Shown here one piece after another: positions 43,149-51,389 of a stretch of DNA of 64,000 nucleotides. Made by a program: the position numbers and the translations under genes. Below the pieces are notes generated by a model. It was not told where the DNA came from. It made no database searches and worked only from the letters and a program-made list of their open reading frames with translations. Source of the DNA: Bacillota bacterium (GTDB lineage Bacteria > Bacillota > Clostridia > Christensenellales > Aristaeellaceae); assembly GCA_023411375.1 (NCBI GenBank), contig JAEYOW010000010.1, positions 1 through 64,000 of the forward strand, given 5' to 3'. Positions within the stretch are counted from its first letter, which is position 1, and every line of letters starts with the position of its first letter.

Positions 43149-43904
43149 ATGACAAAACGAGTTATATGTTTCATTCTTATTTTCACTTTAGCTGGTACAT
43201 TTATGCCACTTGCATTTGCTACAGAGGTTACCGAAAGCCCGTTTGAATTTTGGACTATCCCGTTTGGATGCGAGCCGGAAGAATTCATTCGCTTAGGTTA
43301 TGAAAAAAGCGGCTTTCTGTTTTCTCCGGCTACAATAGACGACTTCCCTCTGGCAGATTTTTTTGGTGTTCAGAAGAATAGTCGAATTCTATCTGTTGAT
43401 ACAAAAAAGCAAAATATATCTATGCTTGGTTATTCTATCGACAATGCCGCAGCCGCATTTAACAGTTCGAGCAATGGCTTTTGTCGGCTTCTTTTCACCT
43501 TTTCTAAAACAGGCGACGAAAAAAATCTCAACGAGCGGCGATGTGCTGATCTGTTCAAGGCATTGTCGGAAAAGTATGGCGAGCCAACCTACGGTGTTTT
43601 TTCCTTTTTTGATAATAGCGGACAACGTATCGACTTCGACCTGCCAATTAAGAATAAGATGATTGATATTGAAACTTTGATTAAGGTACGGGAAAACAAC
43701 GATTTTCCTACACTAACCCTTGTCTGGCGCAACATCATATTTTATGCCTATGGGTATTTTGCACCTCGTCTTGTCATATTCGATTCCAGCAAGACTTTTA
43801 CAGACGACGAACCATCGAATGGTTATTATTCCGCTCCTGTCTCCATACCAGAAAAATCCACTACACCACCTATGACAATTCAGGACTCTGATGCCGGAAT
43901 TTAG
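43149..43904 (+). CDS. Secreted moron protein, WxIPFGC family, copy 1
   Basis: 251 aa with a clear signal peptide (VICFILIFTLAGTFMPLAFA, cleavage before TEV). The mature part starts FEFWTIPFGCEPEEFIRLGY and ends QDSDAGI, both shared with the 44066-44803 protein; the middle has LFKALSEKYGEPT. AAGGAGA lies 8 bases before the ATG. Plus-strand gene between tape measure and Gp15 chaperone, with own promoter and lower GC than the phage genes. Probably expressed by the lysogen and exported; no known domain recognised. Confidence 0.85.
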   Translation: MTKRVICFILIFTLAGTFMPLAFATEVTESPFEFWTIPFGCEPEEFIRLGYEKSGFLFSPATIDDFPLADFFGVQKNSRILSVDTKKQNISMLGYSIDNAAAAFNSSSNGFCRLLFTFSKTGDEKNLNERRCADLFKALSEKYGEPTYGVFSFFDNSGQRIDFDLPIKNKMIDIETLIKVRENNDFPTLTLVWRNIIFYAYGYFAPRLVIFDSSKTFTDDEPSNGYYSAPVSIPEKSTTPPMTIQDSDAGI

Positions 43905-43995
43905 TTGCTTCCCGTTTTTTTCAACGCCACTGGTCTTTCACTAAAAACATTCACAGAATTACCTGCTTTCGATATCGTATCCGCAATTCCCTTCC

Positions 43996-44024
43996 TTGCT
44001 TTTACGCCACAATCGTGCTACAAT
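43996..44024 (+). promoter_or_regulatory. Moron promoter 2
   Basis: TTGCTT (43996-44001), 17-base spacer, GTGC-TACAAT (-10 at 44019-44024). Same form as the other moron promoters. Confidence 0.7.
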
Positions 44025-44065
44025 TAAACAAATTCCAAAATTCGATAAAATTCGGAGGTTAATCT

Positions 44066-44803
44066 ATGTTCAAGCGCCTGTTCTGCGCCATTCTTGCCGT
44101 CACACTCTCACTATCCTGTACCTGTGCCGCTCTCGCGCAAGCGAATAATGCCAGCGAGCCTGAGCTTTTCGAGTTCTGGGACATCCCCTTTGGATGCTCG
44201 CAGGAGGAATTCATTCAAGCGGCCTATGAAAAAACGGGGTTTGTCTTTGCTCCGGGCAAACCAGAGGATAAGAATTTTTGGACATTATGGGGGGTTGACA
44301 AGAACGACATCACTCTTGTTGTTGACGTTGGGAAACAAAGCATCTCTCTTCTTGGTTGTGCTCTTCATAATGCAATCGCGATATTTAATGGTTCCACAGG
44401 GAAGTTTTATTCCTTGCATTTAACCGTTGTACGTGACCGCTTTAATAAAAGTAAAACACGCGACGCTCTCTATAGCGGTTTAAGTGCAAAATATGGCTTA
44501 CCCACAGATGGCTGGTTTTCCGTCAGAACTGATGCCGACGGTGATTTGCGCTACGATTTGCCAATCAAAGACGGCAAGCTTGATCAGGACGTGTTTGAAC
44601 AGGTGGATGCTGTTGAGGACTCATGGATAACGCTGACACTTGACTGGAAAAACATCCGATTCTTCGCAGATGGGTTTTATTCTCAGCGGCTGTTGATATC
44701 TGATACGCTGCCAAAACCTTTTAGGTCAGTCGATAGCCTTGGTTATTATTCCGATGTTGTTGCCAAGCCGATGGAGTATCAGAATTCTGACGCGGGGTTA
44801 TAA
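44066..44803 (+). CDS. Secreted moron protein, WxIPFGC family, copy 2
   Basis: 245 aa with a signal peptide (LFCAILAVTLSLSCTCAALA, cleavage before QAN). The mature part runs parallel to copy 1: EFWDIPFGCSQEEFIQAAYE, SISLLGCALHNAIAIFNGS, LSAKYGLPTDGWFS, LPIKDGKLD, LTLDWKNIRFFADG and a final QNSDAGL. GGAGG precedes the ATG. Tandem duplication followed by divergence is evident. Function unknown; a cell-surface or extracellular role for the lysogen is inferred. Confidence 0.85.
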   Translation: MFKRLFCAILAVTLSLSCTCAALAQANNASEPELFEFWDIPFGCSQEEFIQAAYEKTGFVFAPGKPEDKNFWTLWGVDKNDITLVVDVGKQSISLLGCALHNAIAIFNGSTGKFYSLHLTVVRDRFNKSKTRDALYSGLSAKYGLPTDGWFSVRTDADGDLRYDLPIKDGKLDQDVFEQVDAVEDSWITLTLDWKNIRFFADGFYSQRLLISDTLPKPFRSVDSLGYYSDVVAKPMEYQNSDAGL

Positions 44804-44917
44804 CCATATTCCCCATCTTCCACCCACGGATGATAACTTAGGCAGCTTTAAATCAAACGCCGAATATTGGGCTATAAAAATACAATCCTTCCGCTACAGC
44901 CATACAGGAGGTACCCC

Positions 44918-45230
44918 ATGCCAAAGCTTCTAAAAAATTCTCGCGTGGATTCTTTTGGTTATTATGCTCCTTACCGCCATTCCAACCTCAGGTTCAACCG
45001 AAGCGGACCTGTATGGAAGATACAAGCTGGATTTTGAAAAGCTGATCGCCAATTTGCTGTACACGATCTTTGTTTTCCTCGCTCTCTATTCCGCCGGATA
45101 TGCGCTGGACCGGCTTAACAAAATTCACAAGAATCTGGACAGGCTGGTCAAGCATCCGCTTCCCCCCGTCAGCTATCGACGAAGATTGACCTTTGCGGCT
45201 CGTAGCCCTGAAATACATCTCGAAAAATAA
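44918..45230 (+). pseudogene. Small exported or membrane protein gene with an apparent frameshift at A6
   Basis: ATG at 44918 with AGGAGG begins MPKLLKNSRV, but the useful frame is shifted after an A6 run (about 44932-44937). Removing one A would give MPKLLKILAWILLVIMLL, a good signal peptide, continuing into the open frame at 44955 with a membrane segment (LIANLLYTIFVFLALYSAGYA) and a basic tail. Without the shift only a TTG start at 44955 is possible, with no ribosome site. Either a real frameshift, slippage on A6, or a sequence error. Located between secreted morons, so it probably belongs to the same cargo block. Confidence 0.55.
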
Positions 45231-45245
45231 TTGGGAGGTAACCTC

Positions 45246-45887
45246 ATGAAAAAATCACTCTGCCTATTCCTCATTTTAATTCTTATTCCATCCGTTTGCC
45301 TTGCCGAAGCAAATAGTGCCCTAAACACAATATGGGGAATTGATATTGGCATGAGCGCTTACGATGCGGCGGCAGCGGCTCAAAAGTCAACCGGTTTTGA
45401 CGTCATGCCGCTGCCATCCCCAGATGAAAAAGAAGTTGCGTTTTTCTATGCAAAATTAGGGGAAAACAGCTCTCTGCTGGGCGTAAAACTCGAGAACATT
45501 TTTATCTACCCCGAGGGGAGGCCCATTCCCGCCAACGATACGGCCGCCGCGTGGGAAAAAATCTCCATAATTTTTGATACAACCGCTGCCGCAAGCTCCT
45601 ATGGCACTTTGTATGATGCGCTTTGCGCCTCGTATGGCGAACCTGATTCGGCGGCGTTTACAACGAATAGGCTGGGGCTCACAGGTACCACTCCGACAGA
45701 TCAGACCTTTCCCGTTTTTTCGGACGGTTTCAGCGCGGCTGTTGTACAGGTCGCCATTGACGGCGGACTTGAAGTCAGTCTCAATTCCAGATGGAAAAAC
45801 ATCACATTGACCTTGGTTCCTGATGACGGAGAGCTTTTCTTATATCTGGAAGTTTATGCAAGCGAAAGCGGCTTGATTTTCTACTAA
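45246..45887 (+). CDS. Secreted moron protein, divergent member of the same family
   Basis: 213 aa with a signal peptide (SLCLFLILILIPSVCLA, cleavage before EAN). Mature features parallel the two upstream copies: TIWGIDIGMSAYDAAAAAQ, SSLLGVKLENIFIY, LYDALCASYGEPD and SRWKNITLTL. GGGAGG precedes the ATG. It is convergent with the Gp15 chaperone gene. No catalytic motif recognised. Confidence 0.82.
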   Translation: MKKSLCLFLILILIPSVCLAEANSALNTIWGIDIGMSAYDAAAAAQKSTGFDVMPLPSPDEKEVAFFYAKLGENSSLLGVKLENIFIYPEGRPIPANDTAAAWEKISIIFDTTAAASSYGTLYDALCASYGEPDSAAFTTNRLGLTGTTPTDQTFPVFSDGFSAAVVQVAIDGGLEVSLNSRWKNITLTLVPDDGELFLYLEVYASESGLIFY

Positions 45888-45921
45888 ACCGGCAAATCCG
45901 CCGCCCCGATGGTTGACCGCC

Positions 45922-46704
45922 CTACACCAGCCCGCTCAAATCCCCGCCGTTCATCAGCGCGTCGTTAAGCGCCTTTTGCCGCTGAATCTCGCGTTCTCCC
46001 GCGCGGCGCGGTATCTGGGCGTTGTGCTTTGCTGCCTCCGCGCTCTGCTTTTCCTTGCCCTTTAGCTTGCTTGTATCGCGCCCGCGCACGTATAGCCGCG
46101 CGGATAGCGCCGTACCCTCTCCAAGCCCGCGCAAAAGCGTTAAAAACGCGTACCAGTGCAGCCGCTCCACGCGCAGCAGGTCTATCCCGTACTGTTGCAA
46201 AAACGAAGCGTACATTACGTCCGCGTCAAACTCAAAATCCATGGGCGGCGCGTTGGGATCGCGCCGCCTGCTTTTATCGCCCGGGCTTAGCCATTCAAGC
46301 ATCAGCCGCATCCCGTCGGGCGGAACGTCGCCGGGATAAAACAACCCGCATGCCAGCGCGGGCTTGTGCCTGTCCGCAATGTCCGGGTCGTCCAAAAGCC
46401 GGAAGATTTTCAGCGCGACGCGAAAATCCCCGTTGACCGGGTACGCAACGCCGTCCGCGTCAAGCGTTTCCGGCAATACGCGCGCAAGCGGCTGCGACAG
46501 GCTGAACGTCCACTTCGGCCCAAACCCCTGCGGGTTTTGGGCTTCGGCATTCATTCGCCCTTGGCGAATTTCGGTGCCTCGGTTCGCTTCGCTCTCCCTC
46601 CGTATCGGCCCAAACCCCTGCGGGTTTTGGGCTTCGGCATTCATTCGCCCCTGGCGAATTTCGGCGCCTCGGTTCGCTTCGCTCTCCCTTTTCCACTCAC
46701 TCAT
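45922..46704 (-). CDS. Gp15-family phage tail assembly chaperone with in-frame repeat insertion
   Basis: 260 aa. The core from residue 65 on matches the bacteriophage Gp15 family (YPVNGDFRVALKIFRLLDD, LEWLSPGDKSRRRDPN, DFEFDADVMYASFLQQYGID, LHWYAFLTLLRGL). Between MSEWK and that core lie two 30-residue tandem copies of a sequence holding EANRG(A/T)EIRQGR and NAEAQNPQGFGP, encoded by a 90-bp palindromic DNA repeat. The start overlaps the upstream chaperone stop by 8 bases. Likely works with the neighbouring gene in tape-measure folding. Confidence 0.82.
   Translation of the reverse strand: MSEWKRESEANRGAEIRQGRMNAEAQNPQGFGPIRRESEANRGTEIRQGRMNAEAQNPQGFGPKWTFSLSQPLARVLPETLDADGVAYPVNGDFRVALKIFRLLDDPDIADRHKPALACGLFYPGDVPPDGMRLMLEWLSPGDKSRRRDPNAPPMDFEFDADVMYASFLQQYGIDLLRVERLHWYAFLTLLRGLGEGTALSARLYVRGRDTSKLKGKEKQSAEAAKHNAQIPRRAGEREIQRQKALNDALMNGGDLSGLV
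46514..46693. repeat. Two tandem 90-bp palindrome-rich repeats inside a coding gene
   Basis: Unit period 90 bp (the GGCCCAAACCCC mark occurs at 46517 and 46607). Each unit has a hairpin GGCCCAAACCCC-TGC-GGGTTTTGGGC and a second ATTCGCC-CTT/CCT-GGCGAAT. The length is a multiple of three and keeps the frame open. Confidence 0.9.
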
Positions 46705-47029
46705 AGCTTTCCAGCTTCTCGGTGTAGCTGCGCGCGGCGGCCTCGGCAATCAGCGTCATCACGTTCAGCGCGTCCGCCATGCGCACGGGCCGTCCGGCGC
46801 TGATCTTTGCCATCGCGCCCTCGCCCAGCATCTCGTCCACGGCGGCGGCGCACTCGCGCACGGCCTTCAGCACCTGCGCGGGCGGCGTTTTGGCGCTTAG
46901 CTTGGCGTACCTCGCGCTGATTTTCAGCGCCTGGTCGAAAATATCCGCGTCGCTCATCCGTAGCGTGAACACATGCCCGTTGACCTCGATGGACGGCGCG
47001 GGCCGGAAATCATAAATAATTTTCTGCAT
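46697..47029 (-). CDS. Phage tail assembly chaperone (Gp14-like position)
   Basis: 110 aa: IIYDFRPAPSIEVNGHVFTL at the start, then helical (IFDQALKISARYAKLSA, LKAVRECAAAVDEMLG). Size and place, between tail tube and Gp15 genes, are those of the first tail assembly chaperone. AAAGGAT precedes the ATG; it overlaps the Gp15 start by 8 bases. I see no clear slippery site for a programmed frameshift. Confidence 0.75.
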   Translation of the reverse strand: MQKIIYDFRPAPSIEVNGHVFTLRMSDADIFDQALKISARYAKLSAKTPPAQVLKAVRECAAAVDEMLGEGAMAKISAGRPVRMADALNVMTLIAEAAARSYTEKLESYE

Positions 47030-47164
47030 GTTTTTATCCTTTCTATGTATGACAAATACCCTTTAATACGTGAAATTTACAGGCGCGCCGCCTTCCCGGC
47101 GTGTGCAAAACCCGTTTTGGAAGCTCGGTGGGCTGAAGTTTCCCAAATTAAATGCGAACATATG

Positions 47165-47193
47165 TTGCTATTTCTCTTTAGCTGTGTTACAAT
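47165..47193 (+). promoter_or_regulatory. Moron promoter 3
   Basis: TTGCTA (47165-47170), 17-base spacer, GTGT-TACAAT (-10 at 47188-47193). Same form as the promoters of the 43-44 kb morons. Confidence 0.7.
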
Positions 47194-47237
47194 GGGTTCA
47201 GCAATTCAAAAAAATGAATACCAAGGAGGATTTATTC

Positions 47238-48227
47238 ATGAAACGATTTCTTTGCGCCCTTCTGGCCGCCCTGCTCGCGCTTCCCTGCGCCGCCCTCGCC
47301 TATGAGGATCAGCCTTTTACCGAGGAACAAACCTTCGGCCAGTATTCCTTCAAGGTTCCCGCCGGCTGGAAGGTTTATCTGGATGACGACGGCGCCCGTC
47401 TGGACTGCTACGAACGCTCCGACGGTACCGGCACCGGCGCAGCCATCGTCGTGCTGTTGATGGATCTCGCCACCCCCGCCTATACCGATCAGAAGGGTGC
47501 CGATGCCTTCCTAAGCTTGCTGATGGAAAGCACCGAAGTCTCCAATTATTCCATCGTCACAGTCGATGAATGCCCAGCCTCCCGTTACACCCGCCGCCAG
47601 AAGCTCGCGGGTGAGGAAAGCGTCGTTTCCACCGCGACGATTCTCAATCGCAATTCCGCGCTCACCGTTGTGTTCAGCATCCGGGACGATTCAGCGCCCG
47701 AGCAGCAGGAAAAGCAGTTTGACGCGTTCCTTTCCACCTTCGTCGCCAAGCAGGACCCCGTCAAATATCCTGAGGGCATTTACAAGGTAGGCAGCGATCT
47801 CGACCCGGGCGAGTACATCATCTTCGCGGACGGCTCCTTCCCCGCCTATTTTTCCATTTCCAGGGATAGCAACGGCGATAAGATCATCGCCAACGACAAC
47901 TTTGATTACAACTCCATCATCACCGTCAAAAAGGGTGAGTACCTCAAGGTTTCGCGCGGCTCCTTCTATCCCATGGACGAATACGCCGCCACCGGCACCA
48001 TGGATACCACCAAAAGCGGAAGCATGTTCAAGGTAGGCGTCACCCTCGAGCCCGGCGAGTACAAAATCAAGGCCGATAGCTCCGGCAAGGGCTACTATTG
48101 CATCTATAAATCAAGCCGGCAGGATAAAATCGTCGCCAACGACAATTTCTCCGGCCAGGCCTATGTCACCGTCAAAAAGGGTCAGTACCTTGTGCTCAAC
48201 CGCTGCACCATCGTAAGCAAGGAGTAG
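47238..48227 (+). CDS. Secreted moron protein with two C-terminal YKVG..PGEY repeats
   Basis: 329 aa with a signal peptide (FLCALLAALLALPCAALA, cleavage before YED). Residues 30-180 resemble a PsbP/DUF1795-like fold (FGQYSFKVPAGWKVYLDDDG). Two C-terminal repeats follow: YKVGSDLDPGEYIIFAD to ITVKKGEYLKV, and FKVGVTLEPGEYKIKAD to VTVKKGQYLVL. The repeat type is common in exported Firmicutes proteins. AAGGAGG precedes the ATG. Plus-strand cargo between tail tube and chaperone genes, with own promoter. Function unknown. Confidence 0.85.
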   Translation: MKRFLCALLAALLALPCAALAYEDQPFTEEQTFGQYSFKVPAGWKVYLDDDGARLDCYERSDGTGTGAAIVVLLMDLATPAYTDQKGADAFLSLLMESTEVSNYSIVTVDECPASRYTRRQKLAGEESVVSTATILNRNSALTVVFSIRDDSAPEQQEKQFDAFLSTFVAKQDPVKYPEGIYKVGSDLDPGEYIIFADGSFPAYFSISRDSNGDKIIANDNFDYNSIITVKKGEYLKVSRGSFYPMDEYAATGTMDTTKSGSMFKVGVTLEPGEYKIKADSSGKGYYCIYKSSRQDKIVANDNFSGQAYVTVKKGQYLVLNRCTIVSKE

Positions 48228-48249
48228 CGGCGCAAGGAAAGGCAAAAGG

Positions 48250-48280
48250 TGGCGTTGGAGGCGTGAAGCCCCCAACGCCA
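48250..48280. terminator. Hairpin between converging moron and tail-tube genes
   Basis: GTGGCGTTGG pairs with CCAACGCCAC around an 11-base loop. No T run, so termination would be weak or factor-dependent. Confidence 0.5.
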
Positions 48281-48293
48281 CGCGTAAAGCAGC

Positions 48294-48794
48294 TTATTCG
48301 CCTGCCCCATCCTCCGTAAACGCCTTTGTCGCGGTGTTAAACGCGCCCGCTACAAAGTCGCCCATCTGGTGCAAGGTGCCGCTGGCGGTTACCACCTCGG
48401 TGGCCTCGCCGCTGATATCGCCCGGCTCCACGCACACCTTAAACTTGCGGGCGCGGAAGGTGTTGGCGCTTTCGGCCACGGGGTCGTACAGGTCTGCACG
48501 CACGTACTCAAACTCTGCGTCCTCGCCGGTCAGCTGGTCGTGCGCCACCCTGATCAGCGCCGCCACGGCCGCCTCATCCTGGATGAACTGCGTATCGTAA
48601 CTGAAGCTGTTCTCATACCCCGTCACGGTGGAGGATGCGTTTTTGTCGTTGATGTAGGGCTGGGTGTCCACCTTGGGGCTGGGGCTCTCGTTCAAGCTGG
48701 TAAAGCCCGCGCCCATCAGGTGAAATTCAACTGCTTCCCCCGCGCCCTTCACGCCCAGGTAATCCGCGATCTGGTACCTCATAATCTTTTTCAT
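48294..48794 (-). CDS. Phage major tail tube protein
   Basis: 166 aa, starting MRYQIADYLGVKG after KKI; middle FTSLNESPSPKVDTQPYIND and TVTGYENSFSYDTQFI, later FRARKFKVCVEPGDISGEATEV, the usual pattern of TP901-1-like tail tube proteins. AAAGGAG lies 8 bases before the ATG at 48794. Builds the non-contractile tail tube. Confidence 0.82.
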   Translation of the reverse strand: MKKIMRYQIADYLGVKGAGEAVEFHLMGAGFTSLNESPSPKVDTQPYINDKNASSTVTGYENSFSYDTQFIQDEAAVAALIRVAHDQLTGEDAEFEYVRADLYDPVAESANTFRARKFKVCVEPGDISGEATEVVTASGTLHQMGDFVAGAFNTATKAFTEDGAGE

Positions 48795-49216
48795 ACGGCT
48801 TCTCCTTTGTCGATATAATTGATTTCCAGCGTAAGCTGGTACACCGCGTCCCCGGTGGACGCGTCCTGCATGGTAAACGAACCGCTCACTCCCACGCGCT
48901 GGCATTCCCGCCCGTGCTGAAGCTCCGGCAGCTCGCCCGCCATGCTTTTTTGTCTTACCCAGCGTTCCAGGCCCTCCAGCCACGCCTGCGCGTCCTGGCG
49001 CTGGCGCTCGGCCTGCGCGGGCTGGCGCGCCAGCAGCAGGTAATAGGCCGTCACGTCGCGCGTGCCGTCCACATAGCAGTGGATGCTGGTCTGCTGGTCC
49101 TTGTACAGGCCGTAGGCCTCGGCTTGCGCCGCGAGCTGTTCGGTGGAGATTTCCTCGTCGATCGCGATATCTCCAAACCCGTACAGCCAATTGATCAATG
49201 CTTTGGATACTGTCAT
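48791..49216 (-). CDS. Phage tail terminator/minor capsid-type protein
   Basis: 141 aa: SKALINWLYGFGDIAIDEEI, then SIHCYVDGTRDVTAYYLLLA and FTMQDASTGDAVYQLTLEIN. Size and gene order fit a tail terminator that joins tail to head connector. It overlaps both neighbours by 4 bases. Confidence 0.7.
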   Translation of the reverse strand: MTVSKALINWLYGFGDIAIDEEISTEQLAAQAEAYGLYKDQQTSIHCYVDGTRDVTAYYLLLARQPAQAERQRQDAQAWLEGLERWVRQKSMAGELPELQHGRECQRVGVSGSFTMQDASTGDAVYQLTLEINYIDKGEAV

Positions 49217-49554
49217 TTTGCACCCGCCAGTTTCTTTACCCGCGCAAGGATGGCTTCTTTGCCGCCCCCGGCCTTCATGCGCTCAAACCACAGGTTGCCC
49301 CGCATGGGCGCGCCCTGAAAGGTTGCGGGCGTATAGTAATGCTGCCGTGCGTAGGGCGCGGTATAGGCAACCCGCCCGGCGCGGGCCGTGCCTGCGCGCT
49401 TCAGCGTGCCGCCGCCCTTTGGCACATAAGGCTCGGACAGCCTCAGCGCCTCGCCGCCCATCAGCTTTTCGGCAGGGCCGCCTGGCTCCAGGCCGCGCTT
49501 TTTAAGCATGTTCTCCACCGGGGCCGTCGTAAGCTTCGCGCTCAGCTTTATCAT
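49213..49554 (-). CDS. Phage minor capsid protein (head-tail joining, minor_capsid_2 type)
   Basis: 113 aa, basic. LSEPYVPKGGGTLKRAG and TAPYARQHYYTPATFQG with GNLWFERMK are the usual signature of this family. AAGGAG precedes the ATG. Acts at the head-tail joint. Confidence 0.8.
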   Translation of the reverse strand: MIKLSAKLTTAPVENMLKKRGLEPGGPAEKLMGGEALRLSEPYVPKGGGTLKRAGTARAGRVAYTAPYARQHYYTPATFQGAPMRGNLWFERMKAGGGKEAILARVKKLAGAK

Positions 49555-49606
49555 CCCGTTCTCCTTCCGCGGCGGCTATGGACTTGCGCCGCGTTTCGAC
49601 TGTTCC

Positions 49607-50047
49607 TCATACCGCCGTCACCCGCCAGTGCCTTAGCCGCCCGCGCGGCGTGTTTACGCTCACGGCCTTTACCGACGCGTAGCCATGCTCCTTTTGGAGC
49701 CGCTGGAGCGGATAACCGTCTCCGGGCTCCACCACGCATTCCCCCAGAACAATCACATCCAGGTTTCGCGACGCGTCCAGCGTCCAACCCATCTCCCGCC
49801 CGTCGTCCGCCGCAAAGGCGGGCGGCGTAAGGTAACGCCGCCCGCCCGCGTCCACGCCCTCGGGGATGGTAATGCTCACGGTTTTTGCCAGCAGCAGCCT
49901 GCCGTCCTGTGACAGGGCCAACTCGGCCCTTTGACGTATCTGCACGCCGCGCATCACGGTGCGCTGCCAGCGGTCCGTCCCGCCCCTTCCCCCTTCGCGC
50001 CAGTGGTTATACAGGGTGATGGTATCCCCAAACATAGCCCTGTTCAC
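49607..50047 (-). CDS. Phage minor capsid protein (minor_capsid_1 type)
   Basis: 146 aa from GTG at 50047, overlapping the upstream stop as GTGA (GAGGG nearby); ATG at 50035 (MFGDTITLYNHW) is an alternative. Later VSITIPEGVDAGGRRYLTPP and VVEPGDGYPLQRLQKEHGYA resemble head-closure proteins of Firmicutes siphophages. Confidence 0.72.
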   Translation of the reverse strand: MNRAMFGDTITLYNHWREGGRGGTDRWQRTVMRGVQIRQRAELALSQDGRLLLAKTVSITIPEGVDAGGRRYLTPPAFAADDGREMGWTLDASRNLDVIVLGECVVEPGDGYPLQRLQKEHGYASVKAVSVNTPRGRLRHWRVTAV

Positions 50048-50397
50048 AGCGCCCTCACCAGCCCCGTTCCACAGAGGCTCGCGCGCGCGGCGGCGCAAAC
50101 CTCAGCGTCCGCCTCCGCCGCCGACGCGCTCCCATAGCTCTCGGCATAGCCGTCGTTTGACACGCTTTTAACGCCAAGCCCCTGTCCGGTCCGCATCTGG
50201 GCATGCATCACGCGAAGCATCGCACACAGCGCGTCCCCCACCAACCCGTAGCGCCAGTCGTCAGGCCTCAGGCCGACGACGCGCCGCGCCGTCAGGGCTT
50301 CCAGCCTGCGGGTGGCCACGGGCAGCAGCGCGTCAAACGCCGTTTCGTCCATTCCGTCAATCATAGCGCCGCAGCGCTCCCACGTCACGCCATACAT
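50044..50397 (-). CDS. Phage head-tail connector protein
   Basis: 117 aa, helical: YGVTWERCGAMIDGMDETAF, LPVATRRLEALTARRV, then a polar C-terminus (VSNDGYAESYGSASAAEADA) where connector proteins often read SDGYSVSY. AAAGGGGG precedes the ATG at 50397. Lies directly after the capsid gene as expected for the adaptor. Confidence 0.78.
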   Translation of the reverse strand: MYGVTWERCGAMIDGMDETAFDALLPVATRRLEALTARRVVGLRPDDWRYGLVGDALCAMLRVMHAQMRTGQGLGVKSVSNDGYAESYGSASAAEADAEVCAAARASLCGTGLVRAL

Positions 50398-50410
50398 GCC
50401 CGGTCCCCCT

Positions 50411-51319
50411 TTACGCCCCGGCGGACGCTGTAACCGCCGCCACACTGGATACGTACAGGCCGCCCAGCTTGTTGTCGTAAGCGTCGTTGAGGCCGTATAC
50501 CCGGTAACCGAACTTCCACGCGTCGGCGGTCTGGTTCTGCTCGGGAGTGACGACCTTCGGCGCCACATGCTTGGTAAACTGGATAACCGCCGGCTTGTAG
50601 GCAATTAGAAAGTTCAGGTTGGTTGCGCCCGTAGCCTTCGTGTAGCCGCCCGCGCGGTTGGTGTCGTCGTCAGCGCCGGTAAGCAGCGTCACGGCGCTGT
50701 AGAAGCGGCTCTGCGGCACCTTGATCACCCCCGCGAACAAATCAAGCGTCGCGCGGCTCTGGTAGGTATCCATCGCGTCCAGCATCGCGCGCAGCGTCGG
50801 GGTGATAAATAGGTAGCGCTCCTCCTGCGGCACCTCGGCCTCGTCCATCTGGGTCATGGCGGCGCTAAGCGCTGCGTGCACGGCCTTGCCGTCGGTAAAG
50901 GAAGCCTTCACGGCACGGTTGCTCTCGGGCGTTTTCGCCGTCAGAGCGGCGAAGCGCACGGCGTCCAGTTCCGGCGCCACCTTCATGCGGATAAACTCGC
51001 TTGCCAGCCTGCCGTACGCAAGCCCGGCGCTTTCCTCGTTGTCCACCGCGTCCACGGTAAACATACGGCCACGCTCATAATTAAAGGGCTTGCTCTGGGT
51101 GCTCAGCGTCACGCCGCCCATCGCGTAGCCGTCCTCGTGGTCGTAGTCGCCCAGCCCATCCATCGAAATTTTCGGGATAATAATTTCATGCGCATTCGCG
51201 CCCTGCTGCGCCAGAAACGGCTCGCTCTCCAGCACGCTGGAAAGCGACGCCAGCCTGAACGCCTCGTCCAGCAGCGGCACATAGGCCTTAAACTGGGCAA
51301 TAGTATTGGTAATCGCCAT
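50411..51319 (-). CDS. Phage major capsid protein
   Basis: 302 aa: MAITNTIAQFKAYVPLLDEA, KISMDGLGDYDHEDGYAMGG, FTVDAVDNEESAGLAYGRLA, then a C-terminal DAWKFGYRVYGLNDAYDNKL typical of this capsid group. ATG at 51319 has AAGGATGG 8 bases upstream; an ATG at 51331 sits on that site. Follows the scaffold gene. Confidence 0.9.
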   Translation of the reverse strand: MAITNTIAQFKAYVPLLDEAFRLASLSSVLESEPFLAQQGANAHEIIIPKISMDGLGDYDHEDGYAMGGVTLSTQSKPFNYERGRMFTVDAVDNEESAGLAYGRLASEFIRMKVAPELDAVRFAALTAKTPESNRAVKASFTDGKAVHAALSAAMTQMDEAEVPQEERYLFITPTLRAMLDAMDTYQSRATLDLFAGVIKVPQSRFYSAVTLLTGADDDTNRAGGYTKATGATNLNFLIAYKPAVIQFTKHVAPKVVTPEQNQTADAWKFGYRVYGLNDAYDNKLGGLYVSSVAAVTASAGA

Positions 51320-51389
51320 ATTTTGTTCCATCCTTTCTTTTCTTGACAAACCTTGTTGGATAGCCTGAGGGCGCGAAAGCCGCTTCGCG

